Below are positions 17,001 to 24,535 of a stretch of 64,000 nucleotides of DNA, in pieces. The DNA is taken from NCBI GenBank assembly GCA_006226375.1, contig SBHC01000017.1:1-64000 (forward strand). The letters run 5' to 3'. Source of the DNA: Deltaproteobacteria bacterium (GTDB taxonomy: Bacteria; Myxococcota_C; UBA6777). Below the pieces are notes generated by a model. That model made no database searches. It had not been told where the DNA came from and saw only the letters and a program-made list of their open reading frames with translations. Each line of letters begins with the position of its first letter. Within the stretch, counting starts at the first letter, position 1. Made by a program: the position numbers and the translations under genes.

Positions 17001-17755
17001 CACGACAGCAGCGTCAGTGGGTTATGCAGGCGGCTCGTGAAGAGAAGCTCCTTGTGATGCCGGAAGGTGGCGGGAACCTCTCAATGAACCTGACAATGAT
17101 CCTCGACGGTCATACAGGCATCGAACATGCGCTCCCTGTGACTCCCTTGTATCGGGACGTGGTGCAGTTGTTTGCGCGCAGCAAGACAGGCTACACCCTG
17201 ACATTGTTGGTTGCCTACGGCGGTATCTCTGGTGAGATCTTCTTCTTCCAAAACTACCCCATCTGGAACGACCCCAAGCTGAAGCGATTCTTCCCGCCCA
17301 GGTTGTTGGCTGCTCGTGGCCGACGTACCAGCATCCACGTCCATGACAACGACTGGAACCACATCCGCGTGGCCAAGTACGCGAACAAGATTGTGGAAGC
17401 GGGTGGTCAGGTCCACCTCGGGTCGCACGGTCAGCTGCAGGGCTTGGGTTACCATTGGGAAATGTGGGCGCTGAAGCAGGGCGGAATGTCCAATCACAAT
17501 GTGCTTCGGGCTGCCACCTTGCACGGTGCTCGTTACCTTGGTCTCCACAAAGACATTGGTTCTCTGGAAAAAGGAAAACGCGCAGACATCGTCATTTGCG
17601 ATAAGAACCCGCTGGAGAACGTCAGGAACGTCAGCACCATTCGCTGGGTGGTGAAGCAAGGCTACATCTACGAAGCTGACACCATGGAGCGTCAGTGGCC
17701 CTCTGAGAAACCCCGCCCCCAATTCCCCTGGTGGACCCGCCCTGTTGGAAAGTAG
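14069..17755 (+). CDS. TolB-like beta-propeller fused to amidohydrolase
   Basis: 1228 residues from the ATG at 14069, chosen because GAAGGAG lies 8 nt upstream; a longer frame starts at 13958. A signal or anchor helix is at about 22-37. A short His-rich segment (HEPGGHELYGPKEGHSHGHN) follows near 57-76. Residues about 105-700 hold WD40/PD40 repeats of the form SPDGK.I.F.S...G...W.L. Residues about 727-804 are an Ala/Lys linker. The C-terminal part is an imidazolonepropionase-type amidohydrolase with DTHAHLH, IEHALP, HVHDND, GSHGQ, and an NVLRAAT.HGARYLG.....GSLE.GK.AD end. Periplasmic hydrolysis of a peptide-like or cyclic substrate is a family-level inference. Confidence 0.88.
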   Translation: MQVNVRQQSPQRRGVSFRRSGKRALGWSMMWMFVVAVVNLGAAKPKASKPCQSVKGPTVPGCPDHEPGGHELYGPKEGHSHGHNEGMGPTASQGSSTAARAIPPTKRSKASKGKEAKEAPYSWVTFETTQGTWMHLDLSPDGKQIVFDLLGDLYLLPITGGKAKPLTDGQAYDVQPKWSPDGKSILFTSDRSGGNDTWALDLKSGKMRQLTHTKWISANKAVWSPDGQYVVHRKRITDRRSIGVVELWMYHVWGGRGVQLTSGKRIGDANDQAFSPDGRYIYFASRGRHRYNRNPYQGIWNVQRLDLQTRKTRMVTRNASCPTPSPDGKTLAIVRRVGSKTAILLHNLKTGEERLLTDNLDRDQHEGFAMNGTYPSFRWTSNGSHIVYAAQGHFWKVSVTSGKRTPIKFVAKVRQKVTDALRVTTRINQSKFSPKILRWPSLHPSGKFVVWNALGQIWIASWPGAKKPRRLLPGKGLHYAPSFSADGKWITYVTWSDRGRGHVWMRPFSGKGSVGKARRVTKLRGYYNNPSFSRDNKHVVFTQASGTESRGLPNTYQPWLKIVHADLSTGKLSDVVTVRSRGTLSRMPHAQFSRDGKRVYFSRRSYQRYKSYETLCSIRLDGTDEQKHVKIYAAEDMIVSPDEKWFLFRQLHHVYAAVLPMGQPKPLSLGVPNGRTGGSRLPTMRLSKVGASWPQWGPNGLVTWNLGQDFYTLPWKQVTDEFERKARNAYSSKKVNKALAKAKDKSSSKPASRPVRKANAKKAKTAKVAKKGDAKKAKTKKAKAKKKAKKKKSRLKPTETKLVVETPVAAPQGCYALTGMRLITMRGKEVIPQGTIVVKGGAIAAIGASAKVKVPSDCKTFDMKGKTALPGFVDTHAHLHYKTLPIYAQNHWEHYVNLAYGVTTVFDPSAPTEFVFAIGERIRAGLTAGPRVYSTGFILYGAENSHKAIVHKLGDARNHLKRLKRLGALGVKSYMQPTRQQRQWVMQAAREEKLLVMPEGGGNLSMNLTMILDGHTGIEHALPVTPLYRDVVQLFARSKTGYTLTLLVAYGGISGEIFFFQNYPIWNDPKLKRFFPPRLLAARGRRTSIHVHDNDWNHIRVAKYANKIVEAGGQVHLGSHGQLQGLGYHWEMWALKQGGMSNHNVLRAATLHGARYLGLHKDIGSLEKGKRADIVICDKNPLENVRNVSTIRWVVKQGYIYEADTMERQWPSEKPRPQFPWWTRPVGK

Positions 17756-17762
17756 TAGGGAG

Positions 17763-19703
17763 TTAGTGTTCCAACCCTTCTTTCTTCTTCGTTACTTCCA
17801 TCTCTTCCGTTGTCCAAATGATACTTTCCCTGGCCCACTGCTGGCATCGCTTCCATAGATGTTGGGGGATTTCCTTCAACTGAGGCAAGACCACTGTATG
17901 AAAGCGGGGTGGGGCTCCATGCGACGGTTCCATGGTGAGGATCGAGTCGATGTTCATCACATGCCGCAGCGTGGTGAACACCAGCCTCGCGTGGCTGTCG
18001 TTCATCGCAGGATCGACAGGAGCTTGGTGTTGGTTTTCCCAGTCTCGTATCTGTTCGGCCAGTCGTTGGGTTCGATGACCGTCTCGGGAACGTCGCAGCT
18101 TTGCAGGGAGGACTTCAAGGTGTTGGAGTGCTTCGGTGTCGCTGCCTTTGAGCAAACGATCCAGGCCTGACTGCAGAAAGAGTTGTGGTTGAGTGGTGAG
18201 CCCCGCTCGAACGATGTGCTTCAAGAGGGAGCTATGTTTTTCCTGAAGTTGAGCGCCCATTTGAAGTGCGAAGGCGTCGGCCTCTTCGGAAGTTCGGGCG
18301 ACCACGAGCGTACGTTGTGATGGGTTTGCGAGGCGTTGTTCCAGGTTTGCTAGGAAGCTATCCAACGCCGGGTGAGATGGATCGGCGTTCCACTCCAGTG
18401 AGTCGGGGTTTTGGAGAGCTCCTGTTCCTGGCAGAGAGAGCCGAATCGCATCGATTGGAGACGCTGTCTCTTTGTGCCAAAGGGTCGGATGTAACTTCCA
18501 AACGCCAGGTTGGGGGAGCTCTGCGCTGTACACACACCACAACGTTGGGTCGTCTTGCTCAGCGATCAGTTCTGCGACGCCTGAAGGCTGTCCTCCTTTT
18601 GTTTCTGAGCTTCGGAGTTGGTAACCTTCCCATTGGAAGGAGGGTTGTAAGGGCTCATCCAGGTGAAGCACAAACATAGAAGCCATCCCTGGGAGCTTCC
18701 ATACATCCTTGACCTCTACTTCTTTGTTGGAGTGTGACCAGGCTTCTGCGAAGGCTTCTGGTGGTGGCTGTTGGAGTGACAACGTTCCCAACGGTGCAGC
18801 CGGTTGGGTAGACTCTTGCTGTGTGGGCTGTTTGGGCTCGTCCCATTCGTAGGAATCCCATTGCGTTGGTTTTGTTGAAGGTAACGCTGTGGGGATGTCC
18901 CAATCGTCCGAAGAGCGGTCCATGGGAAAGAGCAAGCGGGAGGGGGCTTTGGCTTTGGTTGTATACCGTTGCAAATGGCGAAGCAGCTGACGAGGCGTGG
19001 CGGCGTGCTGCATCGTCAGAGGGGGCGAGTTTTGGGGATCCCAGAGCCTCACGAGCGATTGGCATTGTCCAGGGGTGAGAGGTTCCATCTCATAGATGTT
19101 GTGGGCGATGCGTTCCAACACGTCCGTCGCCATGGTGGGGGACATCCATCGTGACCATAGCGACGAGTCCATCACAGAAAGGACCACAAGGTTTGGTATC
19201 TCCGCGAAGAGCGCTCGGAGCCAATCTTCCCAGCGTTGTGTGTGTTCACGTCGGTTGCGTAGAGTGTCCCAGCCTTCCAAAGCCAGCACCGACAATCCTG
19301 ACTCTTGGGTGCAAGCCCAACCATCTTTCAACGATTGAAGTGCCTGTTCCATCTGTTCGGAAGACCCGGAGAATCCTGGGTGTTGTGGTGTTGGGAAATG
19401 GAACAGGCTTTGGTTGCATTGATGAAGAAGGGAAGCTCCGACGTACTTGGGTTGTGTCGGAATTCGTATGGAGTAGAGGGCATGTTGGGTGTGCCATCGT
19501 TGGAACCATCGCATCAACAGGTGAGTTTTCCCCAAGCCCGTTGCTCCCAATACAGTAATCCCACGTGCAAGGATGGTTCCTTGCTCCTTTCTTTGTTGGG
19601 TCAATTGCAACAGAAGTTGCTCCAGCTTTTGGGTTAGCGTGGCCTGTATGCTGGGTTCATCCGGGGCGACCTGCCATGGGTGTTCCACCCGGTCTTGCCA
19701 CAT
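17763..19703 (-). CDS. Unassigned P-loop ATPase
   Basis: 646 residues, no signal or membrane segment. GGAGAG precedes the ATG at 19703. A Walker A loop GATGLGKTH lies at 53-61, followed by LLMRWFQRW as in DnaA or AAA-type loader ATPases. A Walker-B-like hydrophobic strand (LSVLALEGWD) is near 140 and a sensor-like LVVLSVMDSS near 170. From about 250 the chain is Pro/Gln/Trp-rich, then an unrecognised region with all-beta character (residues about 310-440) and a helical end. I do not recognise the family. STAND/NACHT-like or KAP-like ATPases are alternatives. It is divergent from the oxygenase gene across the operator array at 19.87-19.95 kb and may share its control. Confidence 0.7.
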   Translation of the reverse strand: MWQDRVEHPWQVAPDEPSIQATLTQKLEQLLLQLTQQRKEQGTILARGITVLGATGLGKTHLLMRWFQRWHTQHALYSIRIPTQPKYVGASLLHQCNQSLFHFPTPQHPGFSGSSEQMEQALQSLKDGWACTQESGLSVLALEGWDTLRNRREHTQRWEDWLRALFAEIPNLVVLSVMDSSLWSRWMSPTMATDVLERIAHNIYEMEPLTPGQCQSLVRLWDPQNSPPLTMQHAATPRQLLRHLQRYTTKAKAPSRLLFPMDRSSDDWDIPTALPSTKPTQWDSYEWDEPKQPTQQESTQPAAPLGTLSLQQPPPEAFAEAWSHSNKEVEVKDVWKLPGMASMFVLHLDEPLQPSFQWEGYQLRSSETKGGQPSGVAELIAEQDDPTLWCVYSAELPQPGVWKLHPTLWHKETASPIDAIRLSLPGTGALQNPDSLEWNADPSHPALDSFLANLEQRLANPSQRTLVVARTSEEADAFALQMGAQLQEKHSSLLKHIVRAGLTTQPQLFLQSGLDRLLKGSDTEALQHLEVLPAKLRRSRDGHRTQRLAEQIRDWENQHQAPVDPAMNDSHARLVFTTLRHVMNIDSILTMEPSHGAPPRFHTVVLPQLKEIPQHLWKRCQQWARESIIWTTEEMEVTKKKEGLEH

Positions 19704-19868
19704 GAGTCTCTCCGTTGCTTGGTTGGGTTGGGGGAAGGTCTTGAGTCAATGTCCGCCTTCACCGTGGGCATGATACCGTTATCCAGGGTCACAAAGCCAG
19801 TGAAACATGATCCAGAGAATTTGTTGTGCAACCTTGCATCGGTCGATCGGGAGTGGCATTGTTTAAGC

Positions 19869-19955
19869 GTGGGAATTCATCCCGACGATTATGGGCTAGC
19901 ATGGGAATTTATTCCCATGTTCCGGGAACAAACCCCATGTTCCGGGAACGAATTT
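19869..19955. promoter_or_regulatory. Palindromic operator array upstream of MpaB-like gene
   Basis: Within 87 bases there are four symmetric elements. GGGAATTCATCCC is at 19871-19883. CATGGGAAT-TT-ATTCCCATG is at 19900-19919. CCATGTTCCGGGAAC occurs twice, at 19915-19929 and 19935-19949. Each of the last two holds an 11-bp palindrome GTTCC-G-GGAAC, and they are 20 bp apart, close to two helical turns. GAATTTCC follows. The repetition and the helical spacing suggest cooperative repressor or activator binding. The array sits 40-125 nt before the start at 19995 and in the gap shared with the divergent ATPase gene. Confidence 0.65.
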
Positions 19956-19994
19956 CCACGCATGTGAAGGTTGTTGTGGTAGAGGAGACATTGG

Positions 19995-21179
19995 ATGATT
20001 CCAACACGTGTTCATTGTTTGGGCGAGGCTAGGGCACGTTATGGTGACTTGGCGGACCGTTTGGTGTCGTTTTTGGACAAGTCGGATCCATTGGCGGACC
20101 GGGCCGTTGAAGCTCTTGGTGAGCTGCCGCGAAAAGAAGGACACGATCTGCTCAATCAAATGTTGAGGGAGGGGCGTGGGGCCGCTCCTGACGCTCCGCA
20201 AGCTTTGCATGATTTGATCGAGGCTGTGGAGCATGTTCCGTTGTGGGTGAACTGGGAGCGTATTGAGCACGGGCGCAAGCTGTTGTTTCGGGCGGGTTTG
20301 TTGGGAGGCTTGGTGTTGGGGGCGAAGTCGTTGGTGCACGGTTATTGTGCGCCAGCAGGGAACAAGCCCCTCGTCTTTACTGGACGCTTGAAGTCGAAAG
20401 CGGCCCGACGGATCAACGAGACGGCACGATTTGTTCAGGGGGTTTGTCTTCCGAATGGAATGCGTCGCAACGGTGAGGGTTTTGCGATTACCGTTAAGGT
20501 TCGGTTGATGCATGCGCAGGTGCGGCGGTTGTTGTTGGAGTCGGGGCGCTGGGAAGAGGATCGTTGGGCCTTACCGATCAACCAACATGACATGCTCGCC
20601 ACGAACTTGTTGTTCTCCTCGGTGTGGTTGAACGGGCTGCGTTTGTTGGGGTTTCAACTTTCTCACGAAGAGTCTGAAGATTACATGCACCTGTGGCGCT
20701 ATGTTGGATACGTGATGGGCGTAGACCCAGAGTTGTTGCCGAGCACGGAGGCGGAAGCGATCCACTTGCAAGAGTTGATCTTGTTGACGCAAGGTCCGCC
20801 CGACGAAGACTCCAAGGCGTTGGTGTACGCGCTCTTGGATGCGCCCTTGGATCGTGCTCGTGATGAGAAAGAGCGGGAGTTGATCGCGCGTCGGGTCCAG
20901 TTCTCTCGATTTTTGTGTCGTTATCTTGTGGGCGACGAGATCGCAGACCAGCTTGGGTTGCCGCGCAAGCAAACGGCTGAGTGGGGACTGCGAGCCTTTC
21001 GTCGGTTGGTCCAACGTGTGGATGGTTGGCGGACACACGTACCTTTGCTGCCTGACATGGCACGCCGCGCGGGCGAGCGCTATTGGGTTTGGTTGGTAGA
21101 GCAAGGCCTTAAAGGAACGCCTGCCGATTTCCAAAGGCCGGAAACCTTGGACCCTTCCTTTGTGGGCTCCTCGGCCTGA
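19995..21179 (+). CDS. MpaB/Lcp-like oxygenase (DUF2236 family)
   Basis: 394 residues; GAGGAGA lies before the ATG. The sequence fits PF09995 (ER-bound oxygenase MpaB / rubber oxygenase Lcp catalytic domain). Visible features are a FTGRLKSKAARRINETARFV helix near 130-149, AITVKVRLMHAQVRRLLL near 158-175 with the His and Arg positions used for heme b in Lcp, INQHDMLATNLLFS near 195, and an EDYMHLWRYVGYVMGVD helix near 230. An N-terminal helical region (1-100) precedes. In Lcp this fold cleaves polyisoprene; most bacterial members have unknown substrates. Cytoplasmic or membrane-attached is unclear; GLLGGLVLGAKSLVHGY is the only hydrophobic stretch. Confidence 0.85.
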   Translation: MIPTRVHCLGEARARYGDLADRLVSFLDKSDPLADRAVEALGELPRKEGHDLLNQMLREGRGAAPDAPQALHDLIEAVEHVPLWVNWERIEHGRKLLFRAGLLGGLVLGAKSLVHGYCAPAGNKPLVFTGRLKSKAARRINETARFVQGVCLPNGMRRNGEGFAITVKVRLMHAQVRRLLLESGRWEEDRWALPINQHDMLATNLLFSSVWLNGLRLLGFQLSHEESEDYMHLWRYVGYVMGVDPELLPSTEAEAIHLQELILLTQGPPDEDSKALVYALLDAPLDRARDEKERELIARRVQFSRFLCRYLVGDEIADQLGLPRKQTAEWGLRAFRRLVQRVDGWRTHVPLLPDMARRAGERYWVWLVEQGLKGTPADFQRPETLDPSFVGSSA

Positions 21180-21367
21180 ACGAACGACTTAAGGGGCAAG
21201 GGAATCCTTTGTTTCTTGGTAAGTGCTAAACTCGTAACGTGTTGAAAGAAATTTCTGAAGAAGTTGTGTCGAGGGATGGACGTACGGGATGGGACCGTAT
21301 AGAATCACACGCTCCGTAGAGAGACATTTTGGGGTGAGACATTCCTTTGAAGACCAAGGAGGTCAGA

Positions 21368-22183
21368 ATGTGGAATACGTCGAAGCAGAAGTGGGAATCT
21401 CCAATGGCATGGATCCGTTGGGGAACTGTGGGAGTGATGCTCATTGTGATGGGCGGGTTGTCCATGATGGGTGGATGGTTTAAGTGGGGTGAGGCTTACA
21501 CTCCACCGGAGCTGCGCAGCAAGCTCTCCACCATCATTTTGAATGGAAAGAAAGTCCGCGTTCTTTGGCCTGACGGTGATACCTTTCGTTTGATTCTTCC
21601 GATGGGTCGGGGTCCTGCAGCACGTTTGAAAGGGTACAACACCCTGGAAAACTACGGCCCTGTTCACAAGTGGGGCACATGGAATGCATCCGATCTGTAC
21701 CGGGTCGGCAACCAAGCCACAAAGGTCGCGCGGTCTCGCGCATGGAAGTGCACAACGCTCCAAGGTAGCGGTGGTTACGGTCGCTTGTTGGCCGATTGCC
21801 CTGGTTTGGCAGCGGCGCTCATTTCGAAGGGTCTCGCTCATGTCTTTAGCGTGCAGGACGCAGGTGACTCTAAGCTGCTTAAGCTTCAGCGTAAAGCGAT
21901 GCAGAAACGTCTTGGGATCTGGGCCAAAGGAACACCGTCCCACATCGTGACGAGTGTTCACAGCGCGTCGTTGTACCGACGTCGGGCGTACCATCGTTTG
22001 ATCTCGACCCGGACGGGTGGCTCCAACATGTACCGTCACTCTGACTCGTACAACTCCTGCGCCTGGGTGTGCCTTAAGGGTTCTTGTATGAGGTACGTTC
22101 CTTACAAACGCCGCTACGGTTCCAACAAGGCGTCCTGTCTGAGAGTCAAGCGCCGACCTGCTTCCCGCCCCACTTCTCCCTGA
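21368..22183 (+). CDS. Membrane-anchored staphylococcal-nuclease-like protein
   Basis: 271 residues. The start at 21368 follows AAGGAGG with 5 nt spacing; the frame extends upstream without a site. A signal or anchor helix is at about 18-37. The SNase (thermonuclease) fold then follows: PDGDTFRL with Asp71, ARLKGYNTLE with Arg86, Thr92 and Glu94, YGRLLAD with Arg139, and LISKGLAHVF. The position equal to Asp40 of staphylococcal nuclease, a calcium ligand, is Asn91. The last 60 residues are basic with five cysteines and do not belong to the nuclease fold. It may be a secreted or periplasmic nuclease; activity is uncertain because of Asn91. Confidence 0.8.
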   Translation: MWNTSKQKWESPMAWIRWGTVGVMLIVMGGLSMMGGWFKWGEAYTPPELRSKLSTIILNGKKVRVLWPDGDTFRLILPMGRGPAARLKGYNTLENYGPVHKWGTWNASDLYRVGNQATKVARSRAWKCTTLQGSGGYGRLLADCPGLAAALISKGLAHVFSVQDAGDSKLLKLQRKAMQKRLGIWAKGTPSHIVTSVHSASLYRRRAYHRLISTRTGGSNMYRHSDSYNSCAWVCLKGSCMRYVPYKRRYGSNKASCLRVKRRPASRPTSP

Positions 22184-22389
22184 TTTCTTCGTCCGATTCT
22201 TTTTGCCAAACGACTTCATTTGTTGGTTCAAACGAACCAGTCTTGGACTCCCTCAGTATGAATGAGTGTTGAGACTTGTTTCTCCTTGTGATAGAGAGGC
22301 TAGTCGAAACATGCGTCTTCTTGGAAGCCATTTCATTCCTTATTTTGAGAGTTAGAGCATAGCGCTCTAGGGTTGGAGAAAACAAAACA

Positions 22390-24474
22390 ATGCCTCGAAT
22401 CACGTTACCGGATGGAAGTGTTCGCGAGTTTGAAGGACCGGTCTCAGCTTACGATGTAGCCGCCGACATTGGTCCTGGGTTGGCCAAAGCAGCGCTCGGC
22501 GCTCGGATTAACGGTGAGTTGAGTGACTTGAGCACCGTGATCGAAGAGGACGCTGACGTAAGCTTGGTGACTGGTAAGGCTCGTGATGGTGAGGTGGATC
22601 CCGACGCATTGTACTTGATCCGTCACAGCTGCGCTCACGTCATGGCCGAGGCAATCCAACGTATCATCCCTGAGGCTCTCCTTGTCTACGGACCTCCCGT
22701 CGACAACGGCTTCTATTACGACATTTCCTTCCCAGACAACCGTCCTCTTAGCGCAGATGACTTTGAAGCCATCGAAAAAGAGATGAAGAAGATCATCGGT
22801 GAGGACCGTAATTTCACACGCTATGACCTGCCCCTTGACGAAGGTATGAAGAAGCTGGAGGAAGAGGGCAGCAAGTACAAGCTCGACAACGCAGAGCGCG
22901 CCAAAGAAGCCGGCAGCGACACGTTGAGTTGGTATGCAACAGGTGAACCTGGTGAGAACTGGGAAGACTTGTGTCGTGGCCCTCACGTTCCCAACACGAA
23001 ACACATCGGCGGCTTTAAGGTGATGAGCCTGGCCTCCAGTTACTGGCATGGTGATGCTAACTCTGACAGCTTGACGCGTGTGTACGGGACGGCCTTTCCT
23101 TCCAAGAAGGATCTGAAGCGTTACCTGCATCAACTCGAAGAAGCCAAGAAGCGCGATCACCGCGTGCTTGGGAAGAAGCTCAACCTGTTTCATATCGACG
23201 AAACGGTGGGCCAGGGTCTGATTCTGTGGGCTCCCAACGGCGCAACGGTACGACGCGAGTTGGAAGACTTCATCCGTCAAGAGTTGATCAAGCAAGATTA
23301 CAGCATTGTTTACACGCCACACGTTGGGAAGTTGGACCTGTACAAGACGTCGGGTCACTTTCCTTACTACCAGGACAGCCAGTATCCACCGATGGTCCAC
23401 AGCGACTATCTGGCGAAGCTCTCCGACGACGGCTGCAGCTGCTCAGAGCTGTCCAACCTGATGCAGGAAGGTGAGATCGAAGGGTATCTGTTGAAGCCCA
23501 TGAACTGTCCTCACCACATCAAGATCTTCGACAGCCAACACCGCAGCTACAGGGATCTTCCCATTCGATTGGCAGAGTTTGGAACGGTGTACCGTTGGGA
23601 ACAATCCGGTGAAATCGGCGGGATGACACGAGTCCGTGGGTTTACCCAGGATGACGCTCACCTGTTCTGTATGGAAGAGCAAGTGGCCGATGAGATCACG
23701 GGTTGTTTGGAGCTGGTTAAGCTGATCTTTAACACGCTCAACATCCAAGACTACCGGGTCCGCGTGGGTCTTCGTGACCCCGACGGTGATAAATATGTTG
23801 GCTCATCCGAAGTGTGGGATCGAGCCGAACAGGCTTGCCGTGAAGCAGCCGCCTCTTTGGGCGTTCCTTTCACGGAGGAAGCTGGAGAGGCCGCATTCTA
23901 CGGACCCAAGATCGACTTCGTTGTCAAAGATGTGTTGGGTCGAGAGTGGCAACTTGGAACGATCCAGGTTGACTACAACCTCCCCGAACGCTTCGACCTC
24001 TCTTACATCGGCGCAGACAACAAGCCCCACCGACCTGTGATGGTTCACCGGGCTCCGTTTGGCTCGATGGAGCGATTCGTTGGTGTGTTGATCGAGCACT
24101 TTGCTGGTTCGTTCCCAACGTGGCTGTCGCCGGAGCAGGTCCGCGTCTTGCCGCTCAGTGAAAAGTCGACGGACTACGCCACGAGCGTCTACAAGAAGCT
24201 CAAGGATGCCGGCGTGCGCGTGGGTCTTGATCTCAAAGACGACCGCATCCAGGCCAAGGTTAAGGTGGGCACCGATGCACGTATCCCCTACCTTCTGGTG
24301 GTTGGACCCCGTGACGCTGATAACCAGGAAGTCAGCGTTCGCGCGCGAGGACATCGACAGAGCCTTGGCGCCATGAACGTCGATGAGTTTGTGGCTCAGG
24401 TGAAGGAAGAAATCTCGACCCGTAGCGCCCACCTCAATGTTGTCCAACACTTCGGCAAAGGCGACGAAGCTTAA
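22390..24474 (+). CDS. thrS: Threonine--tRNA ligase
   Basis: 694 residues, slightly longer than the 642 of E. coli. Domain order is standard: N-terminal TGS domain (MPRITLPDGSVREFEGPVSA), the editing domain with HSCAHVMAEAI near 78, the class II catalytic core and a C-terminal anticodon-binding domain (VRVLPLSEKS..YA). The editing HxxxH and Cys motif (C in WEDLCRGPHV) and zinc ligands (MNCPHH with Cys and His; H in FTQDDAHLFC) are all present. It charges tRNA-Thr in the cytoplasm. Not followed by infC as in many bacteria. A 6-bp stem with a 5-nt loop (22353-22369) lies just before the weak ribosome site GGTTGGAG and could affect its translation. Confidence 0.97.
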   Translation: MPRITLPDGSVREFEGPVSAYDVAADIGPGLAKAALGARINGELSDLSTVIEEDADVSLVTGKARDGEVDPDALYLIRHSCAHVMAEAIQRIIPEALLVYGPPVDNGFYYDISFPDNRPLSADDFEAIEKEMKKIIGEDRNFTRYDLPLDEGMKKLEEEGSKYKLDNAERAKEAGSDTLSWYATGEPGENWEDLCRGPHVPNTKHIGGFKVMSLASSYWHGDANSDSLTRVYGTAFPSKKDLKRYLHQLEEAKKRDHRVLGKKLNLFHIDETVGQGLILWAPNGATVRRELEDFIRQELIKQDYSIVYTPHVGKLDLYKTSGHFPYYQDSQYPPMVHSDYLAKLSDDGCSCSELSNLMQEGEIEGYLLKPMNCPHHIKIFDSQHRSYRDLPIRLAEFGTVYRWEQSGEIGGMTRVRGFTQDDAHLFCMEEQVADEITGCLELVKLIFNTLNIQDYRVRVGLRDPDGDKYVGSSEVWDRAEQACREAAASLGVPFTEEAGEAAFYGPKIDFVVKDVLGREWQLGTIQVDYNLPERFDLSYIGADNKPHRPVMVHRAPFGSMERFVGVLIEHFAGSFPTWLSPEQVRVLPLSEKSTDYATSVYKKLKDAGVRVGLDLKDDRIQAKVKVGTDARIPYLLVVGPRDADNQEVSVRARGHRQSLGAMNVDEFVAQVKEEISTRSAHLNVVQHFGKGDEA

Positions 24475-24535
24475 GCCGATCCTTTCGCTTTAACCCTTCT
24501 CTTCCTGCCTCTCTACTTTTTTCTACCCAACTTAC

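Noticed and set aside
19854-19869. TGGCATTGTTTAAGCG upstream of the MpaB-like gene as a sigma-54 promoter
   Set aside because: The GG and GC pairs are spaced correctly but the -12 TT and other positions fail; it is clearly weaker than the elements at 3243 and 50043.
22224-22239. TGGTTC-AAAC-GAACCA hairpin after the nuclease gene, resembling a tRNA T-arm
   Set aside because: No other tRNA arms, acceptor stem or CCA pairing can be built around it; at most a minor hairpin.
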